Assembly (NCBI RefSeq): GCF_051020765.1
Contig: NC_134935.1
Coordinates: forward strand, 10,107,579-10,171,578
Length of the DNA: 64,000 nucleotides
Direction of reading: 5' to 3'
Origin: Lasioglossum baleicum
Taxonomy: Eukaryota > Arthropoda > Insecta > Hymenoptera > Halictidae
Numbering within the stretch: position 1 is the stretch's first letter; each line of letters starts with the position of its first letter. A program made the translations under genes and the position numbers. Under the pieces are notes generated by a model. That model made no database searches and was not told where the DNA came from. It saw nothing but the letters and a program-made list of their open reading frames with translations. Below, in pieces: positions 11,480-24,880 of the stretch.

Positions 11480-13747
11480 ATTTATTACAAAAATGCCAGA
11501 AATAGGTTCTGTTCCATGCTAAGGTTGATGTAGGTTCTATTCCACGCTGAAGTTGATGTAGGAAAAGATGGGGACACTAAAACCCCGGGCGTGAGCACTG
11601 TCATTTCCTCTCCGGTAAGAAATTATTATAGAATTTATCGCAACGATCTTTACAGTAACAATGTTAGAGGCAGGAATATTAATGAGGGCGAAACATATTA
11701 TAACGACAAAAACAGGGTTGAAGAAGAAACGCGCGTATTCTGAAAATCGTGTGAAGGATAGAAAGAAAGCTAACGAAAAGAAGCAACAATATCTAATAGA
11801 ATCTTCGTGGTTGGTTGAAAAAGAATATAAAATATTTACATTAAGAAATCGAACGAACAAAGGCGTAAGAGACAATCGAAAATTGAATGATCAAGGAAAG
11901 GGTCACGAGAAGCACCGTGAACGTAGTAGTGTCAGTGGGTACGGTGGTCGTTTTAATTCGAGGACGACAGTAGCGCCGTAAGATAGCCGTGTTTACAGAT
12001 TCGCCAGTGAGTTCCATAACGTCACGTCAAAAAGTGCAACAAATATTTCTACCACCGTTTACTATGTAAAGGTGCGTTTCCCCTTGTTAGAAGTTCAGAT
12101 CGGTTAATTGTTGATAGTAAGAGCGACCTGTGTCGTAGTACGTGGTTTATCCGTACGTGATACGTTCGCGAACGGAATTTAAAAGGTTTTTCTTAGTACG
12201 GCAGTGCTAATCGTTAGGATGGTCGCCATTTTGTCCGGAGGTGGCCCGGTTGAGTGAACGGGGCGAAAATAGTTGCTCCCTGAACACCGAGGATCGTTGA
12301 AATCCCATAGGTACCGATCGAGTGGAATCGTTTCATCTATTTCTTGTAAACGAACAGAAATCGGAAGTACGGTGAAGAAGTGGCCGCGTGCGAATAACCC
12401 GAGATTTCCTTCCGTCGACGTTCGACGTTAGTTCTTTGTAAGCACGCCGTAGACGTATTTCGCGTAATTCTGAGCTAATTCGACGGTGATTTTTCGCGAT
12501 ATTATTTACCGGACGATGCTGTCCCGTCAACAGAAAGCGGGCCGGCTCAACCGCTTCCTGGCTCTAATTTTTGACGGTTGACAGCTCTCGGTACGTTCGA
12601 CGATATACACCCGAGAAATAAAAAGAGCCAGTAAGAGAAAGAAAACCAGTGAGTGGGAGGGAGAGAGTGATAGAAAGAAAGGGAGAGAGATAGAGAGGGG
12701 GAGAGAGAAGAAGGAGAGAGAGGGAGAGAGAGAGAGAGATAAAGGAATAATTCGCGACATGACATCGTACCTTTCGTGGATTGCGAAATTCCAAAAAAGT
12801 ATACAAACCGTTAGATGCGATTATTAGTCTCGCACTGGTCTCGTACGGTCGGGTGACACCATTATCGTTTAAGAAACGTTCGTTCCTGTCGGTTCGAGAC
12901 GAACGATCGGAATTTGTCGGTTGAAACCTTAGCAAGATCATGCTGTCATGCTACTTACCAAATGCGCGACAAGTTTCTCGTTATTTGTGCGCCTTTACCG
13001 AGCTGTTCCTAATATTCGTTTTTTTTTCTCTCGTTCGACCGTGAATTAGCGACGCATACCGGTGTCCCTCGGGACGGGTTCGAATTACAGTGTGCCACAC
13101 AGATTTATTTGAAGGTTCTGGGACAATCAGTCGTTAGAATCGTCCTGATGTTATCTTTGTTGCTTTTTGAGTTCGGAAACCACGAACTTATCTCGCCCGA
13201 AAAAGTGTCAGAATATTTAATCAGAGCTATCCATATGCAGAGAGTTTACTAAAAATTGTGCAAATTCTGTGATCTATATAGAATATTCAATACAAGAATA
13301 GCTCGTTTAAGTTTTATGATCTTCAGACAATAGAATCGTTGAAACATTCTGACTGGAACAAATCTGTGTGTGTATCGCATATGGTCCTTTATAGCTGTTT
13401 TAATTCTTACCACATAATCCATTTACTTCTCTCTTTCCTGTTTCTACTTTACTTTCCTGGTTACTTTCAGATTTGCTGTAGTCTTATAATTATTAGCACA
13501 GCATTTTATTTATCTCAATGGTTAGCATTCTAAATACACCGAATGACATTAGGAGATTAATTTGCTTTACAGGACTTTGTATTTTCTCGATATGTTTCAG
13601 ATAATGTAGGTATAGTTTATTCAAAGAAGGCCTTTAGGGTATAATTATATTTAATGTCAGTGAATGAGTTGGATGATTGTTATTGGCGGTGCGATTATTG
13701 GACCAAGAGGTATTGAGATAATTGGAATATAGCGAGCAGCACGTAAA
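11480..13747. promoter_or_regulatory. faf upstream region, probable 5' UTR and promoter
   Basis: From about 11950 to 13200 the base composition rises in GC, CpGs become frequent and ORFs stay short, as expected for an insect promoter plus noncoding 5' exon. A GA-rich tract (12618-12740) lies within it. I cannot place the transcription start or the untranslated exon boundary. The reading frame at 11661-11981 has no recognisable family and I do not call it a gene. Confidence 0.35.
12618..12740. repeat. GA-rich low-complexity tract
   Basis: Purine-only stretch of GAGA and GAAA units in the presumed faf upstream region. It generates long serine/leucine ORFs on the minus strand that are not genes. 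GA tracts in insects can bind GAGA-type factors; no function is shown here. Confidence 0.85.
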
Positions 13748-16700
13748 ATGACGATCGCCACAAGAGGCCAAGGAGTGGGCATGGACCCTCCTGACAGCCA
13801 GCAAAGTACACAGGTACATTCGATCAACACTATCGTAAAGAAAATGTGAAAATTTAAAAAACTGAACACTGCTTCTTATTCAACACGAATTATTAAACAA
13901 TTCCAATAGATGCACAGTCCACCGGGTCCACAGCAATTAGCTGACACGATGTCAGGACTTCAACTCACAGAGAATGTGGTACAAACAGAATCCACCAATG
14001 ATACCTTAACCTCGGTAGAGGATAGTAATCAACTTCAGGGAGAGCCCGACTTTCCCATTGCAAAACTCGCTATTCTTCATGAAAAAATATCTAGTCCACG
14101 TTGGGTTGTACCAGTTCTACCTGAACAAGAGTTAGAGTGTCTGTTACAAGCCAGTATCGATCTTTGTAAAAAAGGTTACTATACTAATCACCTTTTTCAG
14201 TCTTTCCTTAATTAAACAATATTAGTAGTTTATCCGAATTCTTTGTAGGAATTGATGTACAAAGCGAGGCATGTCAACGCTTCTTTCGAGAAGGACTCAC
14301 AATTTCTTTTACCAAAATATTGACTGATGATGCAGTAAGTAGTTGGAAATTAAATATTCAAAGTTGTATCAACGCAAACTGCGAACGGTTGGTGGAACTA
14401 TGTGTCCTGAAATTAGACGAGGACTGGTTTCCTCTTCTTGATTTGCTGGCAATGGTTTTTAATCCTAGTAACAAGTAAGTTGATTATTCGTTTTGTTTAC
14501 ATGTCTCTTTTCGTTGTATGGACTGTTCATAACCACCTATGGATTTCCTTTTTTAGATTTCACACATTTAACGCAGCCAGGGTATCGGAAACTGTTCCGC
14601 CTGGCAGCGATATTCCTGATGAAGAACTTTATGCACGGCCACCCGCTGATTCAAGAAGTACTCGTGGTTGGCTGGTGGATCTCATAAATAGGTGAATAAA
14701 TAAGATGATAAATAGTAATAAATACTTGTTCAAATAATTCGAATGTTTATAATGATTCTTTTGATTTGTCATAGGTTTGGAAGTCTTAATGGATTTGATA
14801 TATTGCTCTCTAGATTTCAGAGCGGCCGAAATTTATCGATACTAGTTATTTATGCTTTAATCAGACCCTTTGGTTTGTGTTACGAACTACTTACTGTTCA
14901 CACAATAGTTAAATATCTAATGCCTATCGTGGTAAATAATATTTTATGCACTTTTTCACGGTTAAAATCTTATTTTACCTTAATTCTCGATTTCTCACAC
15001 GTCGTCGTCTTCTAACAGGAAATGGTGCCTGTAATTTTGAATAATTTGACTGATGAGGAATTAAAGAAGGAAGCAAAGAATGAAGCGAAAAACGATGCGA
15101 TATCAGCCATAATCAAAGCCGCAAAATGTTTAGTGTCGCGGGTTCCGCATCAGGACGAGATGATTAAAAACTTGGAAATTCTGAGACTGAAGATGATATT
15201 GAGACTCTTACAAATTTCTTCGTTCAATGGAAAGATGAATGCTTTGAACGAAGTGAACAAAGTGATTACCAATGTCAGCTTCTATCAGCATCGAAATGCG
15301 ATCGTTGAAGAGGACGAGTGGCTTACAGCGGAACGTATGGCTGTATGTTCAATGAAAATCTGATAATATTCGTTTCATGACTGTGTACACACGCCTTAGA
15401 AAATATTCTATTATTTTCGTGTTATTTAGAAATGGATAAAAGAAAATGGAGTACTGGAAATCGTGTTACGAGATTCGTTGCATCAGCTTCAGTACGTTGA
15501 AAAGTTGGAAAAGATTTTACGCTTTATTATAAAAGAACGAGCCTTGACCTTGGAGGATTTGGATGCCGTTTGGGCGGCGCAAGCTGGAAAACACGAAGCA
15601 ATTGAGAAGAACGTTCACGATCTCTTAGCTAAGCTTGCTTGGGACTTCACTCCAGAACAGCTTGATCACCTCTTCGAATGTTTTCAGGTATTTAATATTA
15701 TAAAATTATGCTTTGAATATTATACAATTAGCATGGTCCAATTAACACTTTCATGTTTAATTCTGATATCAGAGGAGTTGGAAGACGGCTAACAAGAAGC
15801 AAAGAGAAAAGTTATTGGAATTAATCAGAAGATTAGCAGAGGACGATAAGGATGGAGTAATGGCGCATAAGGTTTTGTAACTTTTATTTTGCTGCATATC
15901 TCTGTCTGAAATGTGTTTCTTATTATTTTTATTTTTAATCAGGTTTTAACACTTTTTTGGAACTTGGCTCACTCGGACGAGGTGCCTACGGAAATTATGG
16001 ATCAAGCTCTGAATGCTCACGTAAAAATTCTTGATTACTCGTGTTCCCAAGAAAGAGATGCCCAAAAGACAATTTGGTTAGACAAGTGCGTCGAAGAGTT
16101 AAAAACCGGCGACAAGTGGGTGTTGCCGGCTTTGAAACAATTCCGAGAAATATGTTGCCTTTACGAACCAAATCCTAACATAGGTCATGGTCAACGGGGT
16201 CATCATTTACATTATAGGTACGTTCGTTGTATCATATTTTCGTTCGATCAAATATATCATAACTTCTCTCGCGTTTTGTTATTCCAGGCAAGATGTCATA
16301 CAACGACTCCAGGCAGAACACTCGATAGTAATTCTCGTTACAATTAGTTTAACTAATTATATGAGTAAAACCCGGCAATTAGTCAAAGAGAATCCGGACA
16401 TTGATCCCAACACTTACATGTCTGATGGCCGATACAATCACATTATGCAAGTGCAAGAAAGGCTTAATTTCTTACGTTTCTTATTAAAAGTATGTTGTCT
16501 TTTATATATATTAATTCTGGAATATCTGTAATAATTGAGTAATGATAATATTTTTGTATAGGACGGTCAATTATGGTTATGCGAGGATCAAGCAGTGCAA
16601 ATTTGGCAGTGTTTAGCAGAACAAGGGGTGTTTGTGTCAGACCGGGAAGCTTGCTTCAAATGGTTCTCGAAATTAATGGGCGACGAACCGGATCTTGATC

Positions 16701-19700
16701 CAGCAATAAACAAAGATTTCTTCCAAAACAACATACTACAACTAGATCCAACGTTGCTCACGGAAAGTGGAATAAAGTGTTACGAGCGGTTTTTCAAAGC
16801 CGTTAACTCGAAAGAGGGGAAGTTAAAATTGAAAAGAAGAACGTTTTTTATGGACGACGTTGATCTAATCGGTACAGATTATTTGTGGCGGGTAAGCAGA
16901 ATTATAATTTTCATTTTTCTGTACTAATGATGATTACATGATATCACTTGTTAATGAAAACATTCTGCCATTCATGTAGGTAGTGACTAATAGTCCCGAA
17001 GAAATTGCTAATCGAGCCATAGAACTTTTAAAGGAAGTGAACACTAATTTAGGACCACGACTTCATTCTTCGATACTGGCTTTCCATGTAACGTACATAG
17101 GAGAGTGCATGGACAGATTAAAAGCACATTACGATACTGTGTCTGTTTTGAGTAAAGTATATCTCGAGGGAAAAGAGGAACGCGAAGAGCAGGTGTCGAA
17201 CAAAATTAAAATGGAAGCCATGAAAATGTGTCGTGTGATGAAAGTGTTGCAAGAATACATAACCGAATGCGACTCTGCGTTTCCTGTCGAACGAAGAATA
17301 TTACCGTTGCACAGGTACACTTTATTCTTGGTATATCAACCGTTAGAAAAAGTTTTACTATTGTGTTTTATTTTATAGAGCAACCCGTGGAAAACACTTG
17401 TCTCTGATTATTCGTTTTGCAAATCCCGGTCTTAACGTAGACGATGTAGATATATTCACGCATAGTAACGACACATTGGGATCACTGAGACGACAAATAC
17501 TACGCAGAATTAAAGCGAATGGGTCAAATGTGAAACTCGACTTATTTCTTAATGGAGATTTGTTAGAGCCAACGGACGACAAGAAGCTTCTTTCTCAAAC
17601 TCCATTGAGAGATAAAATGGTTTGTATCGTTATACTTGATACAATTACAGACACTCCTATATTTCGAAAAAAATAGATTAAGTTACAACTTAATTAACAT
17701 TACCTAGTAGTAGGTAACATTACCTAATGTTACCTAGTTCGTTAAAAATCAGACATCTCATATGCGAGAACCAAATACATCGATTCTAAACGACACACTA
17801 ACAGAAATATTATTCTTTCAGTTATTGTCTGCAAAACTGAGTCAAGTAAACAGCAACATACCGAGCTCACCAGATAGTAGTTCGGATAGTTCTACTAGTT
17901 CTCCCCACCATCCATACGATGGGCCAAATGTAGAGGCAGAGAATAGTTTACCGGGTGTGGTATGTTAATTCCTCCTTTCAATACAAAATTATTATAAAAT
18001 TAATTGCAACGGTGTCACCTTTACATAACTTTATACTTTTATTACAGGTCATATCGCAAAGATCGCAGCACGCTACGTTTTTCTTTCAATTGGCAGATCT
18101 GGGATGCACACTACAACACTCACAGTTACGTGACGGTGCACGGAACCTCTTACAATTGGTGCCACCAGATACCCTTACCGTGTCACGATTACAGTGGTTA
18201 TTCGGCCACTGTAAAGACGACGATAATATAGATAATGAACAAAATACTACAGTAGATTCTTTATTTTTTACTCCGAGTCCTAGCCAAGTTTTATACAATT
18301 TAGAGGTAAGTCGTAATACCCCAAGTGTACATGAATCGTGAGAAGATGAGAGTGTGTGTTGCTGATGCATCGATAATAATTAATAATTGATATGTGTTTC
18401 AGGTTTTATATAGTCTGTTAATGCCGGCAGTGGATCCAATGTCTGAGAAAGCGTTTGAGTTTCAATGTAATTTCATCAAGAGCGGCGAAGCTGAAGTAAT
18501 TCTGGAGATGTTGAGTAAAAATAAATTCTTACCGAACGCCGACGAAACCACGAAACGGGCAGCGTATTTGACGGTATTAAAATTGTGTAAACTGTTGCTG
18601 ACGGTAGTGGGTAACGTTATGGCCTGCGTGTTGGACGAGATGCAAGCTGGGATTTCCGAGAACCAAGAGAATCACGCTCACAACAATCGAACACCGGTCG
18701 CGGTTTTGAAGCAGGCGTTGCAAAGCGTACCTAATCAAAACACGGAGTACATGCTGAGAAATGTAGCCGCTAAATTGGCGCAGCATTTAGCGCACTGGGT
18801 ATCGAGCGGAGGAACCGAATCTGACAAATGTCGGCAGCTTTTTATGCAAGCTCTATCTTGGGAGTTACCGTTGATGGATGTACCGACTATTCGTGCCATA
18901 ATTAGGCTAGCATGGGCGGCCTCCACGGGCAGTCTGAACAACATAAATGCGTCCGTTGAAATGCTTCACGCACTACACGAATCAAAGGAGAAGGAGACAC
19001 TGAATAATCCCGACAACAATGACGTGTTAGTTTGTAAAGAGGCTTTGGAAGTTCTGACGATCGCGTTGGTATTGAACCAGAGCGCTTTGGAGTCATTACC
19101 ACGGGATAAAATGTGGCACACGTTTCTGATAGATCTTGTGTTGCTGAGTCCCTCACCGGTAATCAGAATGGCTGCTGCTGAACAGTTTTTTCTTATATCG
19201 ACTTGGTACAGCAGCGGTCATCAATCGTTGCTGTTCGCCATCACGCTCCTCTTCAGTGTTCTAAATACTACCGTCGTAGAACACGCGAAACAGAGCCACG
19301 AGTACTTTCAGTTGTTATGTAGATTGTTAAACTTCGCTCACATGTCAGGCTGCCCGCTTTTGACTGTCGAGACACTGCTGAACATTGAGATAGCGTGGTT
19401 GAAAAAGGTACGGGACAATGTTAAAGAGACCGGTGAGAGTCAAGTGGACGAGGCTGTTCTCGAAGGTCATCTTGGCCTTACAAAAGAACTCTTGGCATTT
19501 CTACCGGCTAGTAAAAAATTCGAACTCGGCTCCGACGAGAAACACGGCACGAACCTGGTGAAAGAACTGGTCGAGGATTTTGTATTTCCCGCGTCGCGTT
19601 TAATGCTGCAGCTTCGCAGCACCGGCGAGTTAAGTGCCTCGCAAGCGTGCCCAGTTTGTACAACCCCTCAGTCGACTAGCGCGGCATTCGATTTACTTGT

Positions 19701-22700
19701 AGGTCTTTGTATAGGCTGTGTACCCAACATGAAACTTCTAGTCACAATGCTCACTGACATGTTCTACTCGGAGAGAGACGAACCGCTAGTAGAATGGGAT
19801 TATCTACCGCCAGTTGGCCTCAGGCCGTTGAAAGGCTTTGTAGGTTTAAAAAACGCGGGTGCAACTTGCTACATGAACTCAGTATTACAACAATTGTACA
19901 TGGTCGAGAGCATAAGAGTCGGGCTGCTAGCCGCCGAGGGCGCAGCCACGGACCTAAACGAGGACTTTTCTGGCGAAGAACGGATCAAAGGAGAACAAAC
20001 CATCGAAGCAAACGATAACGACACGAACGAAGAGAAATGCGGAGCAGACGAATCACGGAAAGAATATAATATTGGAATCTTGAAACAAGTCCAGGCGATC
20101 TTCGGTCATTTGGCTTATAGCAAACTGCAATATTATATACCTAGAGGTCTTTGGAAGCACTTCAAGTAAGTACACCATTTCTTCGTACAGTCGGGGACAA
20201 AATTATGTGAGGACATCCTTTAAATATTAATAACTTCTTAAAAATTGTGTCCACTTAGTCTTGTCCTCGACTGTATATTATTGAATATTAATGGCTAAAT
20301 TAATTTGGAGCATGTATAATCAGTAAACTGCGGATTTTATGCATTTATAACAAAAGTGAGTCGCTGTAGTTTTAAACAATGCATAGATTAAAAGAATTGA
20401 AGAGTAGGGATTATTGACCTTTTAAAATAATTAAAGGAAGGAAGAAATTTCAAAGAGGATTTTTATTTTGCATAAAAATCCGTTGTCTAATAATTAGCAT
20501 GTTGTACTGATCGGTTACCCTGCTATTGTTTCCAGACTTCAAGGCGAACCTGTAAATCTTAGGGAACAACAAGATGCAGTAGAGTTTTTTATGAGCTTAG
20601 TGGAAAGCTTAGATGAAGCGTTAAAAGCTTTAGGACATGAACAGATAATGAGCAGGATTTTGGGTGGTTCATATAGTGACCAGAAAATCTGCAAAGGTTG
20701 CCCTCATAGGTACCTTTTTATTTCTTACATTCTGCTTTTTTCGGTAAACTGTAATACCGCATTACATTATCTACAGATATTCCAAGGAGGAGCCGTTCAG
20801 TTTGATAAGCGTGGATATCAGGAACCACAGTAACTTATTGGACTCCCTCGAGCAATACGTGAAAGGAGAATTATTGGAAGGTGCAGACGCTTATCATTGT
20901 GACAAGTGTAATAAGAAGGTATAGGCTACAATTCGTTTCCAAATAAATAAATATTGTACATAGTACTATTATGTTAGATGAATGGCAACATTTAATAATC
21001 CAAATCGTTATACTTTTTTTTTAAGGTTGTCACCGTAAAACGATTGTGTGTAAAAAAATTGCCACCAGTACTAGCGATTCAATTAAAAAGATTCGACTAT
21101 GACTTTGAAAGAGATTGCGCGATCAAATTCAACGATTACTTTGAATTTCCAAGAGATTTGGATATGGAACCTTACACTGTTTCCGGACTGGCTAAAGTGG
21201 AGGGAGAAGTTATAGACTGTGATTACGAGGAGTCGATAAAAGGAACTTGTACTAAATATCAGCTAACTGGAATCGTAGTGCATAGTGGTCAGGCTAGCGG
21301 TGGCCATTACTATTCTTATATTTTACACAGGTATTAACAAAAAGCGGAAAAATTGCTAATTAACTTTATCCTCGGACTTCGTATAATCTGCTCATTGAAA
21401 CTAAAACGTTGTAATTGTAAAAGGTCTTTCATACAGTCTAGCTTTCATGTAGAGTAATTTTGAACGTTTGTACGATAGGCAAAGCGACGGCATTGCAAAG
21501 TGGTATAAATTCGACGACGGTGACGTTACGGAATGTAGAATGGAGGAAGAGGAAGAAATGAAATCTCAGTGTTTCGGCGGCGACTACTTGGGAGAGGTGT
21601 TTGACCAGATGCTCAAACGAATGAGCTATCGGAAACAGAAACGGTGGTGGAACGCCTATATGTTATTTTATACCAGGCTAGATGTAGAGGAGAATTCTTT
21701 AATGAAAAGCGTTAACGAACTATCGTTGTGTGAGTATCATTTGGTCTATGTACTTATCGAAAGTTTCAACAACGCTAAACAAAATATTTTTACTTTTAGA
21801 TACGAAATTGGGCGTCATGAAAATGCCCCCAGCCATTGAATATAGCGTCAGGAAACAAAATATAAAGTTTATGCATAACCGGAACCAGTTTAGCGCAGAA
21901 TATTTTCAATTTATCAAGAAACTTGTATCCTGTAATCCTCATAACATCAACAGACAAAATATGAACGAGAAACTTGTGAGTTGAATGAGCGAAGAGTAGT
22001 GTTCGTTTCATTGCTGTGAATAACTTTTGACCATTCTCTTATGCTTGCTCTTACAGAGTCCTGAACAAGAGGAACTTGGAATGCTATCTGTTCAGTTAGC
22101 GTCGAGATTCCTGTTCTACACAGGTTTCCATACAAAAAAGACATTACGAGGTAACGCTATGGATTGGTACGATATCGTCTGTCACCACTTGCGCAACAGT
22201 AAAGCCGTGCGGTCATGGTTTGCTCATAACGTGCTGTTTAACCATCCACATAGGTATCACGATTTCTTCAGTATACACTACTGTGCAAAAGATAGAAGCA
22301 CCCAGTATAATTATAAGATATAATGACAAACAATATCTTTATGTAGAAATTGTACTGTACAATGATTGATTTACTGCATTTAAAGTATTAGATAATCCGC
22401 AATAACACATATTCTCAGAACTATTCAATTAAACAGCGGAATCCTTTTTCATAACTTACTTTTTATTTGATTTTTTACGCTTTTCTATTAAATATGACCG
22501 AGTGCTTCTTACTTTTGCACAGCAGTGTATATGCACGAGGGTAGAAAATGTCAATATTTAACGAAAATCATTTATTGTCTTTAGATTTTGCGAGTACCTT
22601 TTGAGCTGTCCTAGTTCAGAAGTTCGAACAGCTTTTCTCAAAATTTTGGTATTTCTTGCACACGTTTCACTTCAGGATGGCCCATGCGTGCCACCTAGTT

Positions 22701-24880
22701 TGAACGCACCAAGTAAGTTTTTCATGCCGTTCACTTATTTATTTCATTTGAATTCTATTTAGAACTTCGAATATCTAGTTCATGCAACAAATACTTTCAC
22801 GAATTTTTCTACGTATTTTCAGCCATACTTTTGGACCCAACAGCAACGCTTAGCGATCATTTATTGCATGCAGTTCTTTCTTTACTTCATCGCGAAATTT
22901 CAGATCATGGCCGTCATCTGCCACATTACTTTTCTCTGTTCTACACATATGCGTCGCTCGGTCTTGCCGAAAAGGCCCAACTGCTGAAGGTAAGCGCAAT
23001 ATGTGTTACAAACTTTTGTAATACGCTATCTATTCTACACTGTACGTATCTGCCAGAGTTGGGCAGAAGTTATTTCGAATAACGAATAAACCCATTTATG
23101 ATATACAATAAATAACTCATCTCCAAAAATGTAACTTTTTGTTCTTTCGAACTATTAGAATCAGCAAATTATTAATAATAATTTATAATTAATATAATAA
23201 CATATAAACCCAACTCTGCTATCTACGAGGTTATCTACAATTGGAAAGCATTATAATATTTTCTATCTTCATTGCAGTTAAATGTCCCGGTTACGTTTAT
23301 GTTAGTCGCGATCGACGAGGGGCCCGGCCCAATAATTAAATATCAATTCCCAGAGCTAACTAAATTGCACCAAGTAGTTAGTATGCTAATACGTTGCTGC
23401 GATGTATCATCGAAGGCACATTCGAGTCATGCACAGTCAGGAGTAGCGCCTTTATCAAACCCATACGGTGACCCGGCGTGTCAAAATGAATATGTGATGC
23501 CTATTCAACCACAGGCGGCCGATATTCTTTTTGTTAAAAACAGGTAAGAATTTTGTAATTTAAAAAAAGAAAAGAAATAAACCAGTGCAAGTAAATCGAA
23601 TTACACTTTCGTCAACAGCTACACGAAGAAGCTGATCGAAGATGCCGATGTTAACGTCACCGATGTTACTTTTACCGACACTGTAAAGTTGCTTCAATAC
23701 TGTTGCTGGGAAAATCCACATTTATCACGAACAGTACTCAGTGAATTATTGTGGCAAATTGGATTTTCATTCACGCACGATCTGAAGCATCACACGGATT
23801 TGTTACTCGCCATGCTCCTTATGGAGGATTCGTGGCAGACACACCGTGTCCACAATGCGCTTAAAGGCATGTGTATACAGAAAAAATTTTTTCAAGCAAC
23901 ACAAAAGCGTTAAAAACTATAGCGATATGAAGTGTGTGTATCAGTTCCTAAGAATGCCAAAATATTTTTAGGCGTACCAGATGAAAGAGACGGTTTATTC
24001 GAAATAATACAAAGAAGCAAACACCATTATCAGAAGAGAGCTTACCAGTGCATTAAGTGCATGGTGCACCTCTTCAGTAAGTGTAGACCTGCTCATCAAC
24101 TTCTACACCACAGTCCCGAATTAAGGAGAAAGTGGATACACGCTATCGACTGGCTTCACGAAGAACTCGAAAAGGTATGCACTGTAGAATAATGAAATGA
24201 AGATCTGAAAGGCGTGGACATATCTATAAACGTTATTTACTCGAATTCCAGAGACCGTATGCTTCTACAGCCCCGTATCCCCACGCATATAGCAATTGGT
24301 CTCCTCCAGCACAATCCAATGACTCGACGAACGGCTATGTCCTTGAACGTAGCAACAGCGCAAGAAAAACTTTGGAAAGAGCTTGCGAGCTCTGCCCCGA
24401 GGTAGAACCAGAGATGGAGGATCCGAGCGAGGACTGCGCGGAAGAAGCGGACAAGTATCAGCCGCAGAATAGGGATGCAACGCGGATGGAACGCAATCTA
24501 GAATTTGTGTTTTTGTAAATACTTGTATTATGCTTACTTACTACCGTCAGTAGAGTGTCTCAAGCTAAATGATCATCTAACGTATCCTGAGGTGACACAC
24601 GTAATCGTGTTTCTATAGAAGTGCCTGATATTTTCGGTGGTCGCGTTATTTTTGGACACCCTTCATAATGGTAGTTCTTACTTGATCAGGCTGAGTGTTC
24701 TGAATTCCGCTCCTCTTTTTTGTCTTTTCCAGTTATTCCGACGCGAAAGCACTACAGCGTTTGCTGCAAGAACCAGAACCGCAACCTGGACCATCTCCAG
24801 TTCACACTCCTCTGTTAGCCCATCAGTTGCATAGTCCACAGAACTGTGAGTCATCACAAAATACCAGCCGGGATCCATAA
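13748..24880 (+). CDS. faf: Fat facets / USP9X ubiquitin-specific protease
   Basis: 29 exons: 13748-13813, 13910-14174, 14249-14474, 14557-14691, 14775-14931, 15019-15342, 15430-15687, 15773-15871, 15943-16217, 16288-16489, 16562-16891, 16980-17314, 17379-17619, 17822-17959, 18048-18305, 18403-20165, 20536-20709, 20777-20918, 21026-21330, 21455-21729, 21800-21975, 22057-22253, 22585-22712, 22823-22989, 23278-23543, 23619-23866, 23972-24174, 24252-24514, 24733-24880. All phases agree; 7764 nt, 2587 aa, against about 2550-2570 for USP9X. The start MTIATRG matches the vertebrate N-terminus. Visible parts are a long alpha-helical N-terminal region, a ubiquitin-like domain near residues 891-971, and the USP domain with Cys box NAGATCYMNSVLQQL (Cys about 1592), zinc-finger CxxC pairs (CKGC, CDKC) and His box HSGQASGGHYYSY (His about 1890). 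This cytosolic deubiquitinase acts in endocytosis, Notch-ligand signalling and protein stability. One intron is GC-AG, and there are two possible C-termini (separate entries). Confidence 0.97.
20188..20273. mobile_element. 86-bp Tc1/mariner-type MITE in a faf intron
   Basis: Termini CAGTCGGGGACAAAATTATG and its inverted partner ending TGTCCTCGACTG, flanked by TA on both sides. The TA duplication and CAGT... ends indicate Tc1/mariner-type transposition. It lies in faf intron 16. Confidence 0.75.
20326..20487. mobile_element. GACTCCGGAT-family MITE, copy A (faf intron 16)
   Basis: Left end AACTGCGGATTTTATGCATT, right end GCATAAAAATCCGTTGTC, with TA on each side. Internal sequence (ATTTATAACAAAA..GAG, TTTAAAACA) is shared with the copies at 31391, 34059, 41526, 49127 and 59338. 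Confidence 0.78.
22274..22530. mobile_element. ~257-bp TIR element, copy 1 (faf intron 22)
   Basis: Ends TACACTACTGTGCAAAAG and CTTTTGCACAGCAGTGTA are inverted repeats. A second copy of nearly the same length and orientation lies at 61413-61671, with the same interior (ACAAACAATATCTTTATG, AATCCGCAATAACACATAT, AAACAGCGGAATCC). TA flanks point to a Tc1/mariner-type nonautonomous element. Confidence 0.85.
23867..23971 (+). other. GC-AG intron in faf
   Basis: The exon ends ...CTTAAAG and the intron begins GCATGT, close to the GC-AG donor consensus GCAAGT, ending TTTTTAG. Splicing gives NALKGVPDERDGLFE, matching the USP9X family. No GT donor nearby restores this frame. Confidence 0.85.
24515..24732 (+). 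other. Optional last intron of faf giving two C-termini
   Basis: A GTAAAT donor at 24515 and a TTTTCCAG acceptor at 24731-24732 join ...LEFVFF to YSDAKALQRLLQEPEPQPGP, ending at TAA 24880. If the intron is kept, the donor itself supplies the in-frame stop (TTG TAA, 24516-24518), giving a 2539-aa product 48 residues shorter. Both readings are open; the spliced form extends a proline-rich tail typical of a genuine terminus. Confidence 0.7.

Noticed and set aside
12564..12941. Ser/Leu-rich ORFs on the minus strand
   Set aside because: Translation of a GA-rich low-complexity tract.
18394..20169. 591-codon ORF as a stand-alone gene
   Set aside because: It is exon 16 of faf, with an acceptor at 18401-18402 and a donor at 20166; the flanking exons continue the same protein in phase.
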